DNA from: CBW1002 sp046081905
GTDB lineage: Bacteria; Cyanobacteriota; Cyanobacteriia; PCC-6307; Cyanobiaceae
Length of the DNA stretch: 7,931 nt
Direction of reading: 5' to 3'
Assembly (NCBI GenBank): GCA_046081905.1
Contig: JBJTWS010000110.1
Location: 1-7,931 of the forward strand
The notes under the pieces are model-generated. The model had not been told where the DNA came from and made no database searches. It saw only the letters and a program-made list of their open reading frames with translations. Below are positions 1-6,553 of this stretch, piece by piece. Within the stretch, counting starts at the first letter, position 1, and each line of letters begins with the position of its first letter. A program made the position numbers and the translations under genes.

Positions 1-664
1 ACAGGCTGCTCGGACCCGCGCCGCCGAAGCTGTTCGAATCCCCATCGAAGTTGCCGGCCCGCAGGGTGGTGCGCAGCAGGTCCTTGCCCGTGAAGCTGGT
101 GTCGAAGTTCAACTGCACGTCGTAGTTGAACGTGGTGGCGCCGAAGGCGCCACGGCTCCGGTCCACCAGCCGGCTGGCGGTGCCACCGAAGGCATTGGCG
201 CCGAGCACGAAGGTGGCCAGGCCCGAGAGCTTGGTGGTGGTGGAGAACTGGCTGGCCTCCAGCTCGCCCACCTTGGCCTCGAGGCCATCCACGCGGCCCT
301 TGAGCACGGCGAGTTCCTGCTCGAACTCCTTCATCAGGCGCCTGAGCTCGTCGGTCACCTCGGTGATCCGATCGAGGCAGGCGTTCAGCAGGGCCGCCGC
401 TTCAAAGCGGGTCATCGCCTGGCCACCCTTGTAGGTGCCGTTCGGATAGCCGGCGACGCAGCCGTAACGCTCGATCAGGTTGCTGAGGGCCTGATACGCC
501 CAGTCGGTGGGGCGAACGTCGGAGAACTGGCTGATGCTGGTGACCTGCTCCTGGGAGGCGTACCGGTTCACGCCATCCAGGTTGAGCTCCTTGGCGCTGG
601 CCGCCATGGGGGCCAGCAGGCCAAGGGCAACGGGCGCCAACAGCCACGGCTGGATGGTGTTCAT
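1..664 (-). CDS. Cyanobacterial iron-uptake porin (SLH + coiled coil + OprB-type barrel), N-terminal part, cut by window edge
   Basis: Outer-membrane porin of the cyanobacterial SLH/OprB type, a family linked to uptake of inorganic iron and other small solutes. I translated the minus strand from ATG at 664-662; the frame stays open for 221 codons to the left edge, so the C-terminal barrel is missing. Residues 1-24 are a signal peptide ending in ASA. Residues about 46-100 are one SLH domain: FSDV..TDWAYQAL, then GYPNGTY and TRFEAAALLNACLDRI. This domain anchors such porins to the cell wall. Residues about 101-138 form a charged heptad-like helix (DELRRLMKEFEQELAVLKGRV), followed by the first barrel strands (LATFVLGANAFGG). 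It is divergent from the imelysin gene, and the gap holds a Fur-box candidate, which supports an iron role. The family is certain from the sequence; substrate specificity is inferred from family and context. Confidence 0.93.
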   Translation of the reverse strand, partial: MNTIQPWLLAPVALGLLAPMAASAKELNLDGVNRYASQEQVTSISQFSDVRPTDWAYQALSNLIERYGCVAGYPNGTYKGGQAMTRFEAAALLNACLDRITEVTDELRRLMKEFEQELAVLKGRVDGLEAKVGELEASQFSTTTKLSGLATFVLGANAFGGTASRLVDRSRGAFGATTFNYDVQLNFDTSFTGKDLLRTTLRAGNFDGDSNSFGGAGPSSL

Positions 665-723
665 GGGGTTCTCACGCGGAGTCGGGCGACAGGGGCGGCA
701 GGCCCGCCGCCACGTCACACGAA

Positions 724-738
724 TGATAATGGTTCTCA
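724..738. promoter_or_regulatory. Candidate Fur box in the divergent porin / imelysin promoter
   Basis: The 15-mer TGATAATGGTTCTCA fits the 7-1-7 Fur inverted repeat (TGATAAT-N-ATTATCA) at 12 of 14 half-site positions. It is the only AT-rich patch in a GC-rich spacer between two iron-associated genes. The same bases hold -10-like hexamers in both directions: GATAAT at 725-730 on plus and TATCAT at 728-723 on minus. Ferric Fur bound here could therefore block both promoters. The match is seen in the sequence; Fur control is inferred. Confidence 0.62.
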
Positions 739-819
739 CGGATCCGGCTTGTTCGAGTGGGCCGCCGGGACCGTATGGCTCGCTCGGGCCTGCCCCCGTG
801 AGCAAAGGATCGGGCTGCC

Positions 820-835
820 GGTGCCCAAAGGCACC
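820..835 (+). other. Short perfect stem-loop in the leader of the imelysin gene
   Basis: GGTGCC (820-825) and GGCACC (830-835) pair perfectly around a CAAA loop, and the stem can extend by CC/GG with one bulged C. There is no T tract after it, so it is not an intrinsic terminator. It lies about 70 bases before the chosen ATG at 907 and could shape the leader RNA. In DNA this rich in G+C, a 6-bp hairpin may also be chance. Confidence 0.3.
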
Positions 836-906
836 CGGCCCGGTCACGTGTGGCCCCGGCACCGCCCCTGCGGCTGGCAACACTGCCGGGAGCTCCCGCC
901 CTTCGG

Positions 907-1923
907 ATGTTCCGCCCTCGACGACCGGCCCCCATCGCCCCCCGCCTCGCCACCCTCTGCCTCCCCCTGGCGCTGGCGGCCTGCCAGCCGGGCGGGCAGG
1001 CCGCCGCCCCCAGCCCGCAGCAGGTGGCGAAGGCCTTCGTGGCCGAGGTGGTGCTGCCGCAGCAGCAGCAACTGGTGCAGGGCAGTGAACGCCTCGCCGT
1101 GGCGCTGGCGGCCCTTGCCGAGAATCCCGATGCCGAGCGGATGGAGGCTGCCCGACTCGCCTGGCAGGAGGCACGAACCACCTGGGAAACCGGAGAGGCG
1201 TGGGCTTTCGGACCGGCCGAAACCGGAGGCTTCGACGGCAATCTCGACGACTGGCCGGTGAATGAGCGGGATCTCAACCGTGCCCTGACGGCTGGCTCGA
1301 TCACGCCTGAGCTCTTCAGCAGGCTCACCACCACCGCCAAGGGCTTCCACGGGATCGAAGCCGTGCTGTTCGGCACGGAAGGCCAGAACCCCGCGGTGCC
1401 CGCGCTCACTGGCCCGCAACGCGCCTACCTGCGCCTGGCGGGCGCCGACCTGGTCGAAAACGCCAGGGGGCTGCTCGCGGCCTGGGAGGCCCCGCAGGGC
1501 TTCGGAGCCACCGTCTCCGGCCAACCCGAGGAAGCCGTGGCGGAGATCCTTCAGGGCATGGTGGGCACCCTGGAGGAAGTGGCCGGCGAAAAGCTGGGAG
1601 CCCCGATCCAGAGCGGCAGCCCCAGGGACCTGGAAAGCTTCTACAGCGGCACCACCCGCGCCGACATCGTGGCCAATCTGGCCGGCGTTCACGAGGCCCT
1701 GCAGCGTTCGGGCCTGCTGGATCTGATCCGCAGCCGCGACGCGCGGCTGGCCAGCGCCCTCGACCGGTCCCTGACCGAGGCCCAGGCCCACGCCCGGGCT
1801 CTGCCCGTGCATCTGGAGAACCACCTGCAGCAGCAGGCCGTTCAGGAGCGGGTCCAGACCGTGATCGCGGACAGCGAGCGGAGCGCCGCGCTGCTGCAGC
1901 AGGCCTCGGCTCTGCTGTCCTGA
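907..1923 (+). CDS. Imelysin-family (M75, IrpA/ICMP-like) periplasmic lipoprotein
   Basis: Imelysin-family protein of 338 aa, the group that includes cyanobacterial iron-regulated protein A and Pseudomonas ICMP. I chose ATG 907 over the in-frame GTG at 850 because it places a proper lipoprotein signal at the N-terminus: basic MFRPRR, a hydrophobic run, then the lipobox LAAC with Cys26. From 850 the signal would be buried 19 residues deeper. Family hallmarks follow in order: W..ARTTWETGEAWAFGP (about 86-103), LDDWP (113-117) and the GxHxxE motif as GFHGIE (146-151). The C-terminal half repeats the helical pattern with the usual EEVAGEKL segment. Members bind metal or act in iron acquisition; peptidase activity is doubtful for many of them. 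The di-heme gene starts 4 bp after the stop, so the two are almost certainly co-transcribed. No strong Shine-Dalgarno is seen; GGGAG lies rather far upstream. Confidence 0.93.
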   Translation: MFRPRRPAPIAPRLATLCLPLALAACQPGGQAAAPSPQQVAKAFVAEVVLPQQQQLVQGSERLAVALAALAENPDAERMEAARLAWQEARTTWETGEAWAFGPAETGGFDGNLDDWPVNERDLNRALTAGSITPELFSRLTTTAKGFHGIEAVLFGTEGQNPAVPALTGPQRAYLRLAGADLVENARGLLAAWEAPQGFGATVSGQPEEAVAEILQGMVGTLEEVAGEKLGAPIQSGSPRDLESFYSGTTRADIVANLAGVHEALQRSGLLDLIRSRDARLASALDRSLTEAQAHARALPVHLENHLQQQAVQERVQTVIADSERSAALLQQASALLS

Positions 1924-1927
1924 TCCC

Positions 1928-3247
1928 GTGCCGATCCCTTCCCGGCTCCGCCGATGGTCCCGGCGGTGGCTGATCGTCGTCCTCGCCGTTTCCCTGGTGA
2001 GCGGGCTCACGGCCCTGGAGCTCCAGGCCAGACCCGATCCCCAGCGGGCCGCCGGCGCCATGACCGTGAACAACCGGACATCGGCGTCGTTCGAGCAGCC
2101 GGCCGGCGGCCTCCACGCCCTCGAGCTCGCGCGACATGCCAGGGCTGACCTCCTGTTCGATCGCACCCACGTCCCCCTGGACGGTTCGGCAGAAGCCGGC
2201 CTCGGGCCCAGGTTCGTGGCCACCTCCTGCATCGCCTGCCACGTGCGCAACGGGCGGGGCCGCGCCATCCCGGAGGAATCCCTGGTGCGGCTGACTCCGG
2301 AGGCGGGCCTCGGCCCCCAGGTCCAGGACAAGGCCGTGCTGGGGGCCCAGCCGGAGGCGGCGGTGACGATCCACTGGCGCCGGGTGCGCCAGGGGCAGGC
2401 AGAGCTGCGCGAGCCCGCCGTGGCCCTGGTCCGTCCAGACGGCGCGGCGGTGGCGCCATCCCTGGCCCGCTCCCTGCGGGTGGCCCCCCCGCTGCTGGGG
2501 CTGGGGCTGCTGGAGGCCGTGCCCGAGGGCGAGATCGTTGCCCTGGAGGATCCCCTGGATGCCGATGGCGATGGGATTTCCGGCCGCGCGCACTGGATCA
2601 CGGATCCGGCTGGCCAGCGCCGCCTCGGGCGCTTCGGCTGGAAGGCGATCACCGCAACCGTGCGCCAGCAGTCGGCGGCGGCTTACCAGGAGGACATGGG
2701 CCTCACCACCCCGGTGTCCCTGGACAGCGACCGCGACGCCGCGGGCCGACCGGCGGACATCGGCAACCAGGAACTCTCCCTGGTGACCTACTACAGCCAG
2801 ACCCTGGGGGGACCCCGCACGGCTCTGCCCAGCGGCAATCCGCTGGTGCAGCGGGGCCGGCGGCTGTTCGAGCAACTGCACTGCAGCGGTTGCCATGTAC
2901 CGGATCTGGGCACGGGGCCCGCCCCCGATGCGGTGGTGCAGGCGCTGCGGAATCAGACGATCTGGCCATACACCGATCTGTTGCTGCACGACATGGGCCC
3001 CGGCCTGGCGGACGGGGTGGCGGAACGGGGGGCGGAGGCCGAGGAATGGCGCACCGCACCCCTGTGGGGCCTCGGACTCACCCGGAGGGTGAATCCACAG
3101 GCCACCTTCCTGCACGATGGCCGGGCCCGCAGCGTCGAGGAGGCGATCCTCTGGCACGGGGGGGAAGCCGAGGCCAGCCGACTGGCCTACGGAGCGCTGG
3201 CGCACAAGGAGCGTGAGGCCCTGCTCCTGTGGCTGCACCAGCTCTGA
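1928..3247 (+). CDS. Di-heme c-type oxidoreductase (DUF1111, 'thiol oxidoreductase' family)
   Basis: Exported di-heme oxidoreductase of 439 aa, distantly related to MauG and bacterial cytochrome c peroxidases. It starts at GTG 1928, directly after the imelysin stop. Residues about 10-30 form a basic-then-hydrophobic signal or anchor (RRWSRRW then LIVVLAVSLVSGL). Two c-haem sites are visible: CIACH at 101-105 and CSGCH at 319-323. Other family signatures are VNNRT (47-51), the Asp-rich loop DADGDGISGR, YTDLLLHDMGPGLADG (His354) and FLHDGRARSVEEAILWHGGEA (His396). The length is normal for the family and both haem motifs are intact. Pairing with an imelysin gene is also known in Pseudomonas iron-regulated clusters, so a role in periplasmic iron or haem-linked redox chemistry is likely; the natural substrate is not known. 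The 'thiol oxidoreductase' label is historical. Confidence 0.93.
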   Translation: MPIPSRLRRWSRRWLIVVLAVSLVSGLTALELQARPDPQRAAGAMTVNNRTSASFEQPAGGLHALELARHARADLLFDRTHVPLDGSAEAGLGPRFVATSCIACHVRNGRGRAIPEESLVRLTPEAGLGPQVQDKAVLGAQPEAAVTIHWRRVRQGQAELREPAVALVRPDGAAVAPSLARSLRVAPPLLGLGLLEAVPEGEIVALEDPLDADGDGISGRAHWITDPAGQRRLGRFGWKAITATVRQQSAAAYQEDMGLTTPVSLDSDRDAAGRPADIGNQELSLVTYYSQTLGGPRTALPSGNPLVQRGRRLFEQLHCSGCHVPDLGTGPAPDAVVQALRNQTIWPYTDLLLHDMGPGLADGVAERGAEAEEWRTAPLWGLGLTRRVNPQATFLHDGRARSVEEAILWHGGEAEASRLAYGALAHKEREALLLWLHQL

Positions 3248-3295
3248 TGGAACGCCGGAGCCCTGCCGCGGGCCGGAACCCAGCCGCGGGACGTT

Positions 3296-4690
3296 GTGGT
3301 GGTCTCCCTAGGCTGGACCTTCCTCGTGTTGCGGGAACCGGCCTTGGACGCTTCCCCCCCGGCGGCTGCCAGCCTTGCCAGGCCCCTGCCGAGCACCGGC
3401 GCCGTTCTCGGTCTGCTGGAGACCCTCTCCTTTCTTCGGGATCCGGACTTCGCCCGCCGACGCTTCGAGCGCCATGGCGATGCCTTCGTCACGGTGCTGC
3501 TGGGGCAGCGGATGGTGTTCCTGCGGGGCGGGGCGGCGATTCGCGATCTGCTGCAGCAGGGGGATCGGATCGAGGGCTGGTGGCCCACCAGCGTGAAACA
3601 GCTGCTGGGCAGCCGCTCCCTGGCCAACCGCAACGGGCCGGCCCACCGGGCCCGCCGGCGGGTGGTGGGGCAGCTCTTCTCCGCCGCCGGCCTTCGCCGT
3701 TACAGCCCCCGCGTCGTGGCTCTGGTGAACGAGCTGGCCGATGAGCTGCGGCAGGCCCCGGAACCCGTGGCCCTGGTGGAGCGGCTGCGCCGCTTCGCCT
3801 TCAGCGTGATCGCCACGGTGGTGCTGGGGCTGGAGAGGGAGGATCGCGAGGCCCTCTTCCACGACTTCGAGCTCTGGAGCCGGGCCCTGTTCTCCCTGCC
3901 GCTGGCGATCCCCTGCAGCCCCTATGCCCGGGCCCTGCAGGCCCGCACGCGGCTGCTGCAGAGGCTGCGCGGCGTTCTGCAGCAGAACCAGCGGCGCTCC
4001 CCCGCCGAGCGGGAGCGGGCGGGCGGGGGCCTCGATCTGCTGGCCGGGGGCCTCGATGAAGCGGGCCTCCCCCTCGACGACTAAGACCTGGCCGAGCAAC
4101 TGCTGCTGCTGTTGTTCGCGGGCTACGAAACCACCGCCTCCTCCCTGAGTTGCCTGCTGCTGGCCCTGCTGCAGCATCCCGAGGTGGAGACCTGGTGCCG
4201 CCGGGAGATCGAAACCCTGCCCTGGCCCCCTCCCCCCGAGAACGCCCTCACCGCCTATGACGCCGCCGCGGCCCCGCGGCTCGATGCCGTGGTGCAGGAG
4301 GTGATGCGCCTCACCCCGCCGGTGGGCGGCTTCTTCCGCCGCACCACCGCGCCGGTGGTGCTGGATGGCCTCACGGTGCCAGCGGGCCTTGTGGTGCAGG
4401 TGTCGCTGATTGCCACCCACCGCCACGACGCCAGCGGCGACCAGCAGGATCTGGAGTGCTTCCGGCCCCAGCGGCACCGGGAGACCCACGCCGAGCCGAT
4501 GCTGCTGCCCTTCGGCGGCGGCGAGCGGGTGTGCCTGGGCAAGGCGCTGGCGGAACTGGAGATCCGCCTTCTGGTGGTGGGCCTGCTGCAGCAGGTGCGG
4601 CTAGAGCTGGCGGCCGATCAGGACCTCAGCCTGGCGGTGATCCCCAGCCCGAGTCCCCGGGGGGGCCTGCGGGTGCGGGCACGGGCCTGA
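3296..4690 (+). pseudogene. Cytochrome P450 (CYP120-like), interrupted by one in-frame TAA
   Basis: Cytochrome P450 monooxygenase related to the cyanobacterial CYP120 group. The frame runs from GTG 3296 (TTG 3344 is another possible start) to TGA 4688-4690, about 464 codons, normal for a P450. It is cut by TAA at 4082-4084 (codon 263). The N-terminal part shows LPSTGAVLGLLETLSFLRDP..F and the C-helix HRARRR. All catalytic motifs lie after the stop: I-helix AGYETT (275-280), K-helix EVMR (335-338), meander-like CFRPQRH, and the haem loop FGGGERVCLG (406-415, ligand Cys413). The frame is the same on both sides, so this is a nonsense substitution, not a frameshift; one change from GAA or CAA would give it. 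No other damage is seen. It is either a very recent pseudogene, a sequencing error or a read-through site. Neither half alone could work as a P450. It starts 48 bp after the di-heme gene, so it may share that transcript. Confidence 0.88.
4082..4084 (+). other. In-frame TAA stop inside the P450 gene
   Basis: TAA falls between LPLDD and DLAEQLLLLLFAGYETT, just before the I-helix. The downstream frame stays open for more than 200 codons with every P450 motif intact. TAA is an unexpected codon in sequence this rich in G+C, which fits a single recent mutation or base-call error. Confidence 0.85.
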
Positions 4691-5867
4691 GGGTGGGGTC
4701 CGGCTCGATCCACGGCAGCAGCTGTTCGGCCAGGGCAGTGGCACTGCGCAAGGCGCCCTCCACCCGGCCGAAGCCCGGCCCCTCGATCCCGTCGCCGCAG
4801 AAGCCGATCCGGCTGGCGGGGCAGAGGGCCAGGTCCTGGGGCAACCCCGGCGCCCGGGGGAACGCCCCTCCCCAGCGCATCAGCTGGCGTTCTCCCCCCG
4901 CGGTGGGCAGCCCCAGCGCGTGCTGGAGGGCCGCCTCGAGCACCTCGAGAAGGGTCGCATCGGCGCATGCCTCCCGGGAGGGATAGCGGGCGGCCAGGGC
5001 CCGGGTGGATTCGGCCACTACGGCGCAACGCCCCTCCGGCAGGGGCTGGAGGGAGATCCGCCGCAGCCCCCAGCGCTCCCGGGCCGCGGGCGTGAAGCCG
5101 AGCAGGCGCCACTCCTGCGCCAGCCAGGGCCGCGCCACCCCCTGCGGGAGCAGCAGCAGCAGGTTGAGGCTGGGCTGAACCTCGAGCGCCGCCAACGCAG
5201 CCGCAGCCCGCGCCAGATCGGGATCCTGCAGAGCTGCCGAGGCCCGCTGCAGGGGCACCTCCCCCCAGCCGAACAGGGCGGTGCAGCGGGGATGGGCCGG
5301 CAGGGTGCTGCTCAGCACCAGCCAGCGGGCCTGCAGCAGGGGGGTGCCCGCGGGATCCCGCAGGGTCCAACCCTCCCCGGGATGGGGCTGGAGCCCGCGC
5401 ACCAGGGTATGGGGGCACACCTGCGTGACTCCAGGGTGCTCCGCCGCCAGGGCCAGCAGGCCGCGGCAGAGGTTCTCCATTCCACCGGCCCCGCGCCAGA
5501 GGGTGCCCGTGGTGAGGGGATCGGGGATCGCCGGGCCGATCGCCCCATCGGCCCCCAGGCTGCGGATGGGATCGCGGCAGGGAACGATCCAGCCACCGGC
5601 CAGCAGGGGCGCCAGCAGCTCCGGGGGCTCCAGGGGCGCCGGCGCAGCGATGTTGAACAGGGGGGCGCCGTGATTGATGGCCAGGGCGGGATCGGTGCGC
5701 GAGCGGCGGGTGGAGGCCCGCCCGCCGGGCCCGCGGCCGATCTCCAGGAGCCGCAGCGAACCTCCCCAGCCGCGGCGGCGCAGCGCGGCCGCGAGGCTGC
5801 AGGCCGCCACGCCGGCCCCCACCACCGCCAGATCCACCCGCTCCAGCGGCTCCAGCGGTTCAGCCAT
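4626..5867 (-). CDS. Renalase-like NAD(P)/FAD-dependent oxidoreductase
   Basis: FAD-binding oxidoreductase of 413 aa with amine-oxidase/renalase-type layout. I chose ATG at 5867-5865: the Rossmann motif then begins near residue 12 as is normal, and the start overlaps the upstream stop by 8 bp (ATGGCTGA), typical of translational coupling. Seen motifs: DLAVVGAGVAA with GxGxxA at 17-22, acidic Glu42 ending the second strand, and GRGPGGRASTRR (44-55), the GG motif of this group, followed by NHGAPLF. The second FAD-contact motif near the C-terminus is IGFCGDGIEGPGFGRVEGA (about 354-372). The last 29 residues are a Pro/Gly-rich tail, of which about 20 are encoded in the overlap with the convergent P450 gene. 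The substrate cannot be read from the sequence; cytoplasmic, since no signal peptide is seen. Last gene of the leftward Rrf2/DJ-1/FAD operon. Confidence 0.87.
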   Translation of the reverse strand: MAEPLEPLERVDLAVVGAGVAACSLAAALRRRGWGGSLRLLEIGRGPGGRASTRRSRTDPALAINHGAPLFNIAAPAPLEPPELLAPLLAGGWIVPCRDPIRSLGADGAIGPAIPDPLTTGTLWRGAGGMENLCRGLLALAAEHPGVTQVCPHTLVRGLQPHPGEGWTLRDPAGTPLLQARWLVLSSTLPAHPRCTALFGWGEVPLQRASAALQDPDLARAAAALAALEVQPSLNLLLLLPQGVARPWLAQEWRLLGFTPAARERWGLRRISLQPLPEGRCAVVAESTRALAARYPSREACADATLLEVLEAALQHALGLPTAGGERQLMRWGGAFPRAPGLPQDLALCPASRIGFCGDGIEGPGFGRVEGALRSATALAEQLLPWIEPDPTLRPVPAPAGPPGDSGWGSPPG

Positions 5868-6513
5868 GGTGTGCGGGTGGCGGCATCCGGGCGGCTTCCG
5901 GACGGCGCCACACCGTGCCGCGGCGCTCATGCTCCAGCAGAACCTCCATCCGCAGGGCGGTAGCGGGGTCGATCCAACGCTCCAGCACCCACAGCGCCAG
6001 ATCAAGGCCGGAGGTGACCCCGCCGGCGGTGATCACATCGCCATCGTCCACCACCCGGGCCGGCGTCCAGGTGGCGCCGGCAGCGAGCAACGCCTCCCGC
6101 GCCGTGCGGTGGGTCACGGCGGGACGCCCCGCCAGGATCCCGGCCGCGCCGAGCAGCAGGGCACCGGTGCACACCGCGGCGATCGTGGTGCCCTGCCGGT
6201 GCAGCGCCGCGATCACCGCCGGCAGCACACCCCGCTCCAGCTCGCCCCGCACCCCGCGGGCACCACCGGCGATCCAGCCGCCGCCCGGCACCAGCAGCAG
6301 ATCCGGCCGCCGCTCGGGCAGGAAGGGGGCCTCCGGCTCCAGCCGCAGGCCATGGGCAGCCCGCAGCGGGCGCTCCTCCCCCGGCGAAGCCACCAGGGTC
6401 ACCTCCAGGAGTGCCCCGCCGGCGGCGGCGGCGCGCCACACCTCCAGGGGGGCAACGGCATCAAGTTCGTCGAACCCCTCAAAGAGCAGCAGATCGATCC
6501 GCAGCACCCGCAT
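5860..6513 (-). CDS. DJ-1/PfpI family protein, isonitrile-hydratase-like subgroup
   Basis: Class-I glutamine-amidotransferase-like protein of 217 aa, DJ-1/PfpI superfamily. The start is ATG 6513-6511, preceded by GGGGAG a few bases upstream; the frame is open further upstream but there overlaps the Rrf2 gene and is not family-like. Visible features: a first strand VLRIDLLLFEGFDELDAVAPLEVW with Asp18, PDLLLVPGGG (70-79), the nucleophile elbow AAVCTGALLLGAAGIL with Cys115 and Thr116, THRTAREALLAAGA, and ITAGGVTSGLDLALWVLE. This layout, including the Asp, Cys-Thr and the GGVT(S/A)G(L/I)D segment, matches the Pseudomonas isonitrile hydratase branch better than the PfpI protease branch. Related domains also occur in AraC-type regulators, but no DNA-binding domain follows here. 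True substrate unknown. It lies 40 bp after the Rrf2 gene and overlaps the FAD gene by 8 bp. Confidence 0.9.
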   Translation of the reverse strand: MRVLRIDLLLFEGFDELDAVAPLEVWRAAAAGGALLEVTLVASPGEERPLRAAHGLRLEPEAPFLPERRPDLLLVPGGGWIAGGARGVRGELERGVLPAVIAALHRQGTTIAAVCTGALLLGAAGILAGRPAVTHRTAREALLAAGATWTPARVVDDGDVITAGGVTSGLDLALWVLERWIDPATALRMEVLLEHERRGTVWRRPEAARMPPPAHHG

Positions 6514-6553
6514 TCGCTCCCCGGAGGCACCTCCACCCTGCACCGGCAGGCCC

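Noticed and set aside
850..906. GTG 850 as start of the imelysin gene
   Set aside because: It would put 19 extra residues before a textbook lipoprotein signal peptide; ATG 907 fits better.
844..3238. Two long minus-strand frames of about 600 aa each (844-2652 and 1406-3238) antisense to the imelysin and di-heme genes
   Set aside because: Their translations are rich in Arg, Gly, Pro and Gln with no domain, while the plus strand encodes two clear families. Long antisense frames are expected in DNA this rich in G+C.
3247..3744. ATG at 3247 overlapping the di-heme stop as a P450 start
   Set aside because: It is in a different frame from the P450 motifs and gives an Arg/Gly/Pro-rich product without a domain.
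3308..4489. Minus-strand frame of 393 aa antisense to the P450
   Set aside because: Low-complexity Gly/Gln/His-rich translation without a family; it is the shadow of the P450 codon pattern.
5868..6005. Upstream extension of the FAD oxidoreductase to 6005
   Set aside because: The extra 46 residues lie inside the DJ-1 gene and do not resemble the family; ATG 5867 gives a normal N-terminus.
6523..6534. GGAGG-CA-CCTCC palindrome just upstream of the DJ-1 start as a ribosome-site hairpin
   Set aside because: The 2-base loop is too tight for a stable hairpin with all five pairs, and such dyads are common in GC-rich DNA.
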